From: Nitrososphaera sp.
GTDB lineage: Archaea > Thermoproteota > Nitrososphaeria > Nitrososphaerales > Nitrososphaeraceae
Assembly: GCA_022545875.1 (NCBI GenBank)
Contig: JAKEIF010000276.1
Coordinates: 1 to 9,009, forward strand
Direction: 5' to 3'
DNA length: 9,009 nucleotides
Below, in pieces: positions 1 to 6,317 of this stretch. A model generated the notes under the pieces. The model saw only the letters and a program-made list of their open reading frames with translations. It searched no databases and was not told the DNA's origin. Every line of letters starts with the position of its first letter. The stretch's first letter is position 1. The translations under genes and the position numbers were made by a program.

Positions 1-1
1 A

Positions 2-892
2 GGCTCTGGTCTTCTCACTGTCAGAGAAGGAAGAAATGCGACGGTAACTGCAACATATGACGAGAAGCCGTCACCCGCTCCAGTTCAAGATCCTGCAACG
101 AGCACGCTTGTCCTTAGGGCGCAAGACACTGACGGAAATGCATTGGAAGGTATGTTCGTATCAGTCTATGATGCACAAGCTGGCGACAGGATTGAGCAGG
201 GCTTTACCGAGCTGAGAATACAAGATCTCTCTGCAGGAGCATATCCAATATTCTTTGCGAATTTCGGTCAGATGACCTTCGTGAGTGCTACCCCTGGCAG
301 CTGGGTGCAGACTCCGTACGGAGGTGCGGGATTGGCGACGATTCCAAACGATGGAGAAAGCCATGAAATCGTAGTCACTGCGACATTCGATCGGGTAACA
401 ACCGTGGTAGAGGACGTTTTCGAAATACAGGCACCGCTTGACATAAAGGGACATGTGTTCACCATAACGTCAAACCAGACGCGGCCAGAAGGTCCATTTG
501 AGATTTCTGGAAGCATGGCGTTGCGCGTAGAGTCAGAAGACCCTGCCGCAGCAAGCCTGACGGCATATCTGATGTCGGCGAGGGAGGACTCTAATGAAAA
601 TGTCAACCTTGAGTCACAGCGCAGCCGAGATCACGACACCTTCCAGATAGTTGACTTCAAGCCACGAGCGGCGGCGCCTACCGGCCCCAATAGCTACATA
701 GTGACTGGAACCGCAGACCTGCTGCTCAACGGTGACATGTACTCCAACGACGAAGATGTCCAGGTAACTGTTAGAGGCGGCGAAGAGCTTACGCCAACAA
801 ATGTGGAAATACAATTCCAAGGGGACCAGAGATATTCTGCAGCAAATAGGCTAGAGACGCTTCACGCAGTCGTGACCGAGGGGTTCCAGTAA
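2..892 (+). CDS. Secreted-type beta-repeat protein, C-terminal part (5' partial)
   Basis: The reading frame is open from base 2 to a TAA at 890-892 (296 residues), so the gene starts outside the window; the TTG at 143 is internal. Residues 1-20 look like the tail of one beta-rich repeat ending ATVTATYD. A Pro-rich linker follows (about 21-32), then a complete repeat of about 97 residues (34-130), which opens TLVLRAQDTDGNAL and closes with the matching EIVVTATFD. Repeats of this Ig-like or carboxypeptidase-regulatory-like style are common in large surface proteins of Nitrososphaera relatives. Residues about 137-296 form a different, beta-rich, acidic C-terminal domain that I do not recognise. 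There is no C-terminal membrane anchor, so the protein may be secreted or anchored at the missing N-terminus. Extracellular location and any adhesive or cell-envelope role are inference. The absence of cysteine in the visible part fits an extracellular protein. Confidence 0.75.
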   Translation, partial: GSGLLTVREGRNATVTATYDEKPSPAPVQDPATSTLVLRAQDTDGNALEGMFVSVYDAQAGDRIEQGFTELRIQDLSAGAYPIFFANFGQMTFVSATPGSWVQTPYGGAGLATIPNDGESHEIVVTATFDRVTTVVEDVFEIQAPLDIKGHVFTITSNQTRPEGPFEISGSMALRVESEDPAAASLTAYLMSAREDSNENVNLESQRSRDHDTFQIVDFKPRAAAPTGPNSYIVTGTADLLLNGDMYSNDEDVQVTVRGGEELTPTNVEIQFQGDQRYSAANRLETLHAVVTEGFQ

Positions 893-902
893 AAGCCCCC
901 GT

Positions 903-918
903 CCAAATCTTTTTTTGG
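903..918 (+). terminator. Poly-T transcription terminator after the surface protein gene
   Basis: A T-rich tract (TCTTTTTTT, 908-916) lies 15 bases after the stop codon at 892. It sits within a short inverted repeat, CCAAA at 903-907 and TTTGG at 914-918. Archaeal RNA polymerase terminates on T-tracts with little need for a hairpin, so this is a reasonable terminator. It separates the surface protein gene from the copper-protein gene, which has its own TATA-like box. Confidence 0.5.
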
Positions 919-1000
919 TCAAACATCCTGATATTGCGGTTTGTTCGATGAAGAGCTGCATTTCCAAACAATACACCTATCCTTGAAAAATCTTACATTC

Positions 1001-1010
1001 TTTGTAAATA
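1001..1010 (+). promoter_or_regulatory. TATA-like box for the Csp3-like gene
   Basis: TTTGTAAATA is centred about 26 bases before the GTG at 1032. That is the spacing expected between an archaeal TATA box and the transcription start, so the mRNA would begin at or within a base or two of the start codon (leaderless). No Shine-Dalgarno sequence precedes the GTG, which agrees. The inference rests on spacing and composition only. Confidence 0.5.
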
Positions 1011-1031
1011 GTTTGGCTGCTCTGACAATGC

Positions 1032-1379
1032 GTGGCGAGTTCCGCAACGCTTCAGAATTCTAAATGGCAGAGTTGCATAGAGGCTTGCATGCATTGCGCC
1101 GAATCATGCGAGTTCTGCGCAACTTCCGACCTCAGAGAACAAGACGTAAAAATGATGGCCACTTGCGCTCAGATCAACCGAGAGTGCGCCGCAGTTTGTT
1201 GGACGTCGGCGTCACTAATGGCGATGGATAGCCGATTTGCAAAACAACTCTGCGAGTTGTGCGCTGACATTTGCGATTCATGCGCGCAGGAATGCGAAAG
1301 ACACAACGTAGATCATTGCAGGAAATGCGCACTGGCGTGCCGACACTGCGCTAGCGAATGCAGGAAAATGGCAGATTAG
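1032..1379 (+). CDS. Csp3-like four-helix-bundle copper-storage protein (DUF326 family)
   Basis: A 115-residue protein with 18 cysteines at positions 15, 19, 22, 26, 29, 45, 52, 56, 74, 77, 81, 84, 88, 96, 99, 103, 106 and 110. They are spaced mostly x2/x3, so they repeat with helical periodicity and would line the inside of a four-helix bundle. This pattern, the length and the cysteine count match cytosolic Csp3 copper-storage proteins, which hold many Cu(I) ions through core cysteines. There is no signal peptide, so it should be cytoplasmic, unlike the exported Csp1 type. The start is GTG at 1032; the ATG at 1028 is in another frame, and the TATA-like box at 1001-1010 places transcription start at the GTG. 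The gene appears monocistronic. Storage or detoxification of copper would suit an ammonia oxidizer rich in copper enzymes; that role is inferred from the family. An iron-sulfur ferredoxin is unlikely because the spacing continues regularly over four helices. Confidence 0.88.
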   Translation: MASSATLQNSKWQSCIEACMHCAESCEFCATSDLREQDVKMMATCAQINRECAAVCWTSASLMAMDSRFAKQLCELCADICDSCAQECERHNVDHCRKCALACRHCASECRKMAD

Positions 1380-1380
1380 A

Positions 1381-1470
1381 GCAGAATTCTTGCCCATTGC
1401 GAATCTGCCGGATATCCTCCAGTTAATTGGCAGCGCGGTCTTACAGTACCTCAACTAATCTGTGATTTTT
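1381..1470 (+). terminator. Possible terminator region after the Csp3-like gene
   Basis: Two weak signals follow the stop codon. Near 1381-1408 there is an imperfect inverted repeat (GCAGAATTC against GAATCTGC, one bulged base). A run of five T lies at 1466-1470, directly next to the end of the opposite-strand zinc-finger gene. Either could end the copper-protein transcript. Neither is strong, and nothing else is visible in this 91-base gap. Confidence 0.25.
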
Positions 1471-1608
1471 CTAGGTGGGTATGTTGTGCTTTGTCCGCAT
1501 ATGCTCCTTGAATTCCTCTCGGCTATCAAGCCTGGTCTTGCAGAGGTCACAAAATAGCGGTCCGGTGTCTGCAGATTCAAAGCCACTTGCACGGCGGTGA
1601 GATGACAT
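1471..1608 (-). CDS. Small single C2H2 zinc-finger protein
   Basis: On the minus strand an ATG at 1608 opens a 45-residue frame ending in TAG at 1473-1471. The second half is a textbook C2H2 finger: C20-x2-C23-x12-H36-x4-H41. Hydrophobic positions inside the finger (Leu27, Phe33) and basic residues before the last histidine (MRTKH) fit the fold. The N-terminal 19 residues are polar and probably disordered, beginning MSSHRR. A TATA-like box (minus strand, 1640-1631) is centred about 27 bases before the ATG, giving a leaderless mRNA; this independently supports the start. Such one-finger microproteins occur in archaea and bind zinc; most have no known function, and DNA, RNA or protein binding are all possible. 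The gene lies between the copper-storage gene (tail-to-tail) and the isoprenoid operon (head-to-head), so a regulatory link to either is possible but unproven. Confidence 0.8.
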   Translation of the reverse strand: MSSHRRASGFESADTGPLFCDLCKTRLDSREEFKEHMRTKHNIPT

Positions 1609-1629
1609 GCAAACGATTGCTCTACAAAG

Positions 1630-1640
1630 GATAAATAAAT
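1630..1640 (-). promoter_or_regulatory. TATA-like box for the zinc-finger gene
   Basis: The minus strand reads ATTTATTTAT over 1640-1631, centred about 27 bases before the ATG at 1608. This is a strong archaeal TATA match at leaderless spacing. Read on the plus strand the same AT-rich block could also serve as a distal promoter for the kinase gene, but that would give a leader of nearly 50 bases. Confidence 0.55.
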
Positions 1641-1672
1641 TGCAGATCAGACACAGGAGCTACGAACTAAAG

Positions 1673-1680
1673 TTTAAATC
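1673..1680 (+). promoter_or_regulatory. TATA-like box for the isoprenoid operon
   Basis: TTTAAATC is centred at about 1676, which predicts transcription start near 1702. This would give either a leaderless message from the TTG at 1702 or a leader of about six bases before the ATG at 1708. It is probably the promoter of the whole five-gene operon, because no other credible box is seen between the operon genes. Confidence 0.4.
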
Positions 1681-1707
1681 GACTCCAGATAGCATGCCTC
1701 CTTGCGG

Positions 1708-2481
1708 ATGCAGAATCTGGTTCTTGTCAAGCTCGGCGGATCGGTTGTAACCTTCAAGGACAAGCCACTTACGGCAAATACCGAAGCAATCGACAGGATA
1801 TCTAAATCGTTGAAAATGCTTGATGCCCCAGTGATTATAGTCCATGGGGGCGGTTCATTTGGGCACTATTGGTCGGTCCAGTACGACATGCATACCAAGG
1901 CTTCAAGATATGATGCGCACGGAGTCTCGATCGTGCATGAATCCATGATTGCGCTAAATCAGGTTATAGTTAATTCCATGATGAGGAGTGGCCTGAATCC
2001 CTATGGTCTGCAGCCCTCGGTGTTTACTTCGGGACAGCGCCCCATAACCGCAAAGATAAGGCAACTGCTTTCCATGGCGGGATCAAGGGTCACACCCGTG
2101 ACATTTGGCGACGTCGTATATGTAGACAGGGCAAAGTATTCCATACTCTCCGGAGACTCGCTTATGACCATACTCGCAAAAGTCCTGCGACCGTCAAGGG
2201 TCATTTTTGCCACAAATGTCGACGGAATATACAGCGACCTTGAGAGCAAAAGCCTGATACCTCGATTGGGTGTGGCTGGTAGCAGGTCTGTCAAGGTTTC
2301 AATGAATTCTGTTGCCGACGTTACCGGGGGAATGAAGCGAAAGATCACAGAAGCATTTAAGATTGCATCCCTCGGCATGGACGTTATGGTGGTTAACGGA
2401 CTGCACCCTGAACGCATTGTGGCAGCGGCAACGGGCAGACCTACAGTTGGTTCCATGGTTATGAAGAGGAGAAGACCCTAG
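1708..2481 (+). CDS. Isopentenyl phosphate kinase
   Basis: This cytoplasmic kinase phosphorylates isopentenyl phosphate to isopentenyl diphosphate with ATP, the last step to IPP in the archaeal (modified) mevalonate routes. It belongs to the amino acid kinase fold. Numbered from the ATG at 1708 (257 residues), the sequence shows VKLGGS near residues 7-12, then HGGGSFGH at 46-53, whose last histidine is the diagnostic catalytic residue of the family. It also has FATNVDGIY at about 167-175 and DVTGGM at 204-209, the phosphate and nucleotide region. Length is normal for the family. A TTG at 1702 would add two residues and lies where the TATA-like box predicts transcription start, so the start is uncertain by six bases; I prefer ATG because MQNLVLVKLGGS begins directly with the first strand. 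It is the first operon gene and its stop overlaps the next GTG by one base (TAGTG). No mevalonate kinase gene precedes it here. Confidence 0.93.
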   Translation: MQNLVLVKLGGSVVTFKDKPLTANTEAIDRISKSLKMLDAPVIIVHGGGSFGHYWSVQYDMHTKASRYDAHGVSIVHESMIALNQVIVNSMMRSGLNPYGLQPSVFTSGQRPITAKIRQLLSMAGSRVTPVTFGDVVYVDRAKYSILSGDSLMTILAKVLRPSRVIFATNVDGIYSDLESKSLIPRLGVAGSRSVKVSMNSVADVTGGMKRKITEAFKIASLGMDVMVVNGLHPERIVAAATGRPTVGSMVMKRRRP

Positions 2482-3575
2482 TGCCGGATTCATCCGAAGT
2501 GTCGTCAGACATTGCGATAATCAAGCAGCGCAAGAAGGATGGCATAGAAATTCCACTTCGAAATAACGTCCAAGCAAGGACCACTTCGACATTCCTTGAG
2601 CATGTCAGGCTTATTCATAACGCCCTCCCAGAGATCGATTACGAGGAAATCAACACATCCACAGAATTTCTCGGTCACAAGTTCGCTGCGCCAATAATCA
2701 TAGATTCCATGACTGGGGGAACCGACGAGGCCATCGCAATCAACGGAAGGTTGGGCGAGGTTGCTGAAAAGTACGGTTTTGGAATGGGGCTCGGCTCGCA
2801 GCGCGCGGGCCTGAAAAGCGAGGAGCTCGCAGCAACTTATTCCATAGCACGAAAGAACGCCCCAAACGCGTTTTTGATAGCAAACATTGGCGGCGCTCAG
2901 TTGGCGAAAGGCCTGAGCACTGACGAAGCCCGGACCATTGTGAAAATGATTCGGGCCAACGCGCTCGTTATCCACCTGAATCCTCTACAGGAACTCATTC
3001 AGCCCGAGGGGGAGCCTCGCTACAAGGGAGTGCTGGAACGGATTTCCGATCTTGCAAAGACGATTGACGTTCCGGTAATCGTGAAAGAAGTAGGGGCAGG
3101 GATATCCCGGGAAGTCGCTGTAAAATTAGAAATCGCAGGAGTTTCTGCGATAAATGTCGCGGGCTCTGGAGGCACTAGCTGGGCCGCGGTCGAAAAGCTA
3201 AGGGCAGACGTTTCCAAAGATCGCATAAAATCGCGTTTGGGAGAAATGTTCTGGGACTGGGGCATTCCTACCGCGTCTAGCCTTCTGGAAGTCCGAAAGG
3301 CAGTTAGGCTTCCCCTTGTTGCTTCGGGCGGCCTGCGTAACGGCCTCGAAGCGGCCAAGTGTATTGTGCTAGGCGCAAGCATGGCTGCCATGGCATTTCC
3401 ATTCCTGCGCGCAGCAGCGGAATCGCGTGAAAGCGCATTTACTTTTGCAGACACGCTTTTGTCAGAACTCAAGAGCACAATGTTTCTGGTAGGCGCTGGG
3501 AACATTTCGTCGCTTTCTAGCTCAAGATATATATTGACAGGACCGTTAGCACAAGAGGTTAGTAGCCATAAATGA
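2481..3575 (+). CDS. fni: Type 2 isopentenyl-diphosphate delta-isomerase (FMN)
   Basis: The enzyme interconverts IPP and DMAPP in the cytoplasm, using reduced FMN and Mg2+. The 364-residue protein has the type 2 family's landmarks in order: RKKDGIEI near the N-terminus (17-24), DSMTGGT (75-81), GLGSQR (103-108), HLNPLQE (165-171), VKEVGAGIS (201-209), NVAGSGGTSW (225-234) and ASGGLRNG (281-288). By comparison with characterised type 2 enzymes, Gln170 is the likely acid-base residue and Glu171 the Mg2+ ligand; the later glycine-rich segments bind FMN phosphate. It is unrelated to the Nudix-type (type 1) isomerase. The start is GTG at 2481, sharing one base with the kinase stop. The stop overlaps the next gene's ATG (ATGA at 3572-3575), which points to translational coupling along the pathway. 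Confidence 0.94.
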   Translation: MPDSSEVSSDIAIIKQRKKDGIEIPLRNNVQARTTSTFLEHVRLIHNALPEIDYEEINTSTEFLGHKFAAPIIIDSMTGGTDEAIAINGRLGEVAEKYGFGMGLGSQRAGLKSEELAATYSIARKNAPNAFLIANIGGAQLAKGLSTDEARTIVKMIRANALVIHLNPLQELIQPEGEPRYKGVLERISDLAKTIDVPVIVKEVGAGISREVAVKLEIAGVSAINVAGSGGTSWAAVEKLRADVSKDRIKSRLGEMFWDWGIPTASSLLEVRKAVRLPLVASGGLRNGLEAAKCIVLGASMAAMAFPFLRAAAESRESAFTFADTLLSELKSTMFLVGAGNISSLSSSRYILTGPLAQEVSSHK

Positions 3576-4582
3576 AGGCGAGCAGCATCAAAGGAGAACT
3601 AGATTCTCACGCCTCAACGGTTAACAAGTTTCTCCTTTCCTGTCTCGACGGCAAGCCTAAGGAGCTTTATCAAGCATCTTCACATTTAATTCGTTCCGGG
3701 GGCAAGCGCCTGCGGCCATTCATGGTCATCAAGAGCTGCGAAATGCTGGGAGGGACGGTCAAACGGGCCCTGCCCGCGGCAGGTGCGGTAGAACTTGTCC
3801 ACAATTTCACGCTAGTTCATGATGACATCATGGACAACGACGAGATGCGGCATAGCACTGCGACTGTCCATCGCTCCTATGGGGTTCCGCTGGCGATTCT
3901 AGCCGGAGACATATTGTTTTCTAAATCCTTTGAACTATTGACATTTAACTGCAGAAAGGCAGGAATATCTGACAAGGCGATAAGCGCCATGGTTGGCAAA
4001 CTTTCAGTTGCGTGCACTGAAATTTGCGAAGGCCAAGCGATTGATATCGGCGTGGCCTCTAGCACTAGGCTGCCGAGCGAATCAGATTACATCAACATGG
4101 TCGGAAAAAAAACCGCTGCGTTGTTTGAGGTTTCATGCGCGCTGGGCGCGCTGTCCGCTCCCAACTCTACCGACGTGGACATCAAGAACCTTTCCCGGTT
4201 TGGCCGGAGCATCGGAATCGCGTTTCAGCTGGTAGATGACTTGATTGGTGTTGTAGGCGATCCAAAGCTCACGGGCAAGGCGGCAGGAAACGATCTGCGG
4301 GAGGGCAAAAAGACATATCCTATTTTGAAAGCGCTTAACGACGCCACAGACAAGGACAGAGACAAGCTCCTCAAGGTTTTCGGTGCCCGAGACTCTGTGT
4401 CGCCAGTCGACTTGAAGGAATCCGTCAGGATTATCACCGACATTGGCATAGAGCAGGGTGTGAGAAACGCCGCCAAAAAGTACATGCTAGAGGCATTGGA
4501 TGCAATTGAAACCTATGGCGATTCGTATGCCAAGCGTTCGCTGCAGTTTTCGGCGGATTTTGTGGTAGGCAGGAGTTTGTAG
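3572..4582 (+). CDS. Geranylgeranyl-diphosphate synthase (short-chain polyprenyl synthase)
   Basis: The enzyme condenses DMAPP with IPP units to all-trans GGPP, the precursor of archaeal ether-lipid side chains. This 336-residue trans-prenyltransferase shows GGKRLRP (43-49, IPP binding), the first Asp-rich motif DDIMD (84-88), GQ (154-155), KKTAALF (179-185) and the second Asp-rich motif DDLIG (222-226) followed by VVGD. Phe79, five residues before the first motif, is the chain-length determinant described for type I archaeal GGPP synthases, which supports C20 as the product over C15. Both Mg2+ sites are intact. The ATG lies inside the isomerase stop (four-base overlap), and the glutamyl-tRNA synthetase follows after six bases. 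In some archaea a comparable enzyme makes both C15 and C20 products, so strict product specificity is inferred. Confidence 0.92.
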   Translation: MKASSIKGELDSHASTVNKFLLSCLDGKPKELYQASSHLIRSGGKRLRPFMVIKSCEMLGGTVKRALPAAGAVELVHNFTLVHDDIMDNDEMRHSTATVHRSYGVPLAILAGDILFSKSFELLTFNCRKAGISDKAISAMVGKLSVACTEICEGQAIDIGVASSTRLPSESDYINMVGKKTAALFEVSCALGALSAPNSTDVDIKNLSRFGRSIGIAFQLVDDLIGVVGDPKLTGKAAGNDLREGKKTYPILKALNDATDKDRDKLLKVFGARDSVSPVDLKESVRIITDIGIEQGVRNAAKKYMLEALDAIETYGDSYAKRSLQFSADFVVGRSL

Positions 4583-4588
4583 GTCTCC

Positions 4589-6310
4589 GTGCTGGTTGAT
4601 GAAGAAACACAGAAAATCGTAAAGATAATCGCCCTGAAGAATTCAGTCGAACACGGCGGTAAGGCCCAGATCGATGCTGTCATGTCAAAGCTATTGGGTT
4701 CTAGGCCAGATCTGCGAAAGACAGTCAAAGAGGTCATGCCTGACATCCGCTCTATCGTGGCGTATGTCAATTCGCTTTCTCCAGACGCACAAAGGTCACT
4801 GCTTGCAGAACTGAGTCCCGGGGAAGTCGCAAAAAAACAGCCAGCGGCGTCAGAGCCTGCGCTTCCTCCGCTTAAAGATGCAGTGCAGGGCAAAGTCATC
4901 ACAAGATTTCCGCCTGAGCCGAACGGGTACCCGCATATCGGACATGCCAAGGCAGTCATTATTGACGAAGAATATGCCCGCATGTACGGCGGCAAGCTGA
5001 TCCTGAGGTTTGACGATACGAACCCTGCCAAGGAAGAATTGGAATATTATGAGGCTATCCAAGAAGGTCTTGACTGGCTTGGCGTCAAACCGGATATTAT
5101 CAAGAATACCTCAGACGATATTGAGCAATTGCATTCCTATGGCAAGAAATTGGTAGAGGCCGACGGTGCCTATGTCTGCACCTGCAGCCAGGAAAGGATG
5201 CGCGATCTCCGTGCCAAAGGATTGCCCTGTGAATGCCGGGCGGATCATGCGACAGCGATGGATAGAATCAAGAAATTCTTTGACGGGTCCTACCAGCAGA
5301 ACCAGGCCATAATCCGGTTCAAAGGCGATATGGCGGACCAGAACACTGCGATGCGCGATCCGGCGCTGTTTAGAATAATAGAAGGCGAACATCCAAAACT
5401 TGGCAAGAAAGTCCGTGTATGGCCGACGTACGACTTTGCCGCACCTGTGGAAGATAGTTTGGATGGTGTGACGCATGCCATGAGGACAAAAGAGTACGAG
5501 CTTCGCAATGAGCTGTACTTTGAAATACTCCACAGGCTGGGACTTCGCAGGCCAGAGATGATAGAGTTCTCAAGATTAGAATTCGAAGGCGTCCCGGTTT
5601 CAAAAAGAAAGATCCGTCCGTTGATCGACAGCGGCACTATAGAAAGCTGGGATGATCCTAGGCTGCCGACGCTAAAGTCCTTCAAGAGAAGGGGCTTTGT
5701 CCCAGCGGCGATTCGCAAGTTTGTACTGTCGCTTGGAATAACGCTTGCGGAAACCAAACCTCCGTTTGAGGCCCTTGAGGCATTCAATCGCAAGATTATC
5801 GACCCGATTTCGCCGCGGCTATTCTTCGTCCGAAATCCCGTCTCAATCAGGATCGATGGCGCCAAGGAAGCAAGCCTTGTTTTGAAAAATCATCCGACTG
5901 ACGCGGCATTGGGAACGAGGCAAGTTTCTGTCGGAGACGAGATCTTTATCGCTGGGGATGACGCCGCCTCACTAAGGGTCGGAGACGAGGTACGGCTAAT
6001 CGAGTATTGCAACATTCGCATAGTCGGGACAAACAAGGATGCGATATCAGCTGTCTTGGCAGGTGACGAAATCAAGCAGTCGATGAAAAAGATTCAGTGG
6101 GTTGCAAAGAATGATATAGTTGAGTACCGGATCCTGATTCCCAAGGAACTTTACATAGGGGAGGAATACAACACGAACAGCCTCGAGATAGCTAACGGAT
6201 TTGCAGAGACGTTTGCTTCCAAGTTAAAACCCGATACCTCGGTTCAATTCGTACGGTTTGGGTTCTGTAGGATAGATGGTGCAAACGCTGCGATAATGAC
6301 GCACAGGTGA
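4589..6310 (+). CDS. gltX: Glutamyl-tRNA synthetase, archaeal type
   Basis: The enzyme attaches glutamate to tRNA using ATP. Archaeal members are usually non-discriminating and also charge tRNA-Gln, which an amidotransferase then corrects. Of 573 residues, about 1-95 form the archaeal-type N-terminal extension (including EHGGKAQIDAVMSKLL, 21-36). The class I catalytic core follows: FPPEPNGYPHIGHAKA at 107-122 with the HIGH signature at 116-119, ILRFDDTNP at 138-146, a Cys4 cluster (C197, C199, C214, C216) likely to bind zinc, and the KMSKS-loop variant VSKRK at 337-341. The C-terminal part is the beta-barrel anticodon-binding region shared with GlnRS rather than the helical region of bacterial GluRS. 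A GlnRS is less likely because archaea generally lack one. The GTG start at 4589 follows the GGPP synthase stop by six bases; no good ribosome-binding site is visible, so coupling with upstream translation is likely. Confidence 0.94.
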   Translation: MLVDEETQKIVKIIALKNSVEHGGKAQIDAVMSKLLGSRPDLRKTVKEVMPDIRSIVAYVNSLSPDAQRSLLAELSPGEVAKKQPAASEPALPPLKDAVQGKVITRFPPEPNGYPHIGHAKAVIIDEEYARMYGGKLILRFDDTNPAKEELEYYEAIQEGLDWLGVKPDIIKNTSDDIEQLHSYGKKLVEADGAYVCTCSQERMRDLRAKGLPCECRADHATAMDRIKKFFDGSYQQNQAIIRFKGDMADQNTAMRDPALFRIIEGEHPKLGKKVRVWPTYDFAAPVEDSLDGVTHAMRTKEYELRNELYFEILHRLGLRRPEMIEFSRLEFEGVPVSKRKIRPLIDSGTIESWDDPRLPTLKSFKRRGFVPAAIRKFVLSLGITLAETKPPFEALEAFNRKIIDPISPRLFFVRNPVSIRIDGAKEASLVLKNHPTDAALGTRQVSVGDEIFIAGDDAASLRVGDEVRLIEYCNIRIVGTNKDAISAVLAGDEIKQSMKKIQWVAKNDIVEYRILIPKELYIGEEYNTNSLEIANGFAETFASKLKPDTSVQFVRFGFCRIDGANAAIMTHR

Positions 6311-6317
6311 CAAGCAA

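Noticed and set aside
143..892. A separate gene starting at the TTG at 143
   Set aside because: The same frame is open back to base 2 with matching repeat-type protein sequence, so this is the interior of a longer gene.
956..994. Possible 12-codon reading frame or leader peptide before the copper-protein gene
   Set aside because: It is very short, has no promoter at the right spacing, and would lie upstream of the predicted transcription start of the next gene.
1028..1030. ATG at 1028 as start of the cysteine-rich gene
   Set aside because: It lies in a different frame from the 18-cysteine protein; the GTG at 1032 is in frame and at the right distance from the TATA-like box.
1032..1379. Ferredoxin or other iron-sulfur protein
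   Set aside because: The cysteines recur with a regular x2/x3 helical spacing across four segments rather than in one or two cluster-binding motifs, and no proline follows them as in ferredoxins.
5290..5865. 191-residue minus-strand reading frame opposite the glutamyl-tRNA synthetase
   Set aside because: It is antisense to a well-conserved catalytic region, is rich in Ser and Arg as shadow frames are, and has no promoter or recognisable motif.
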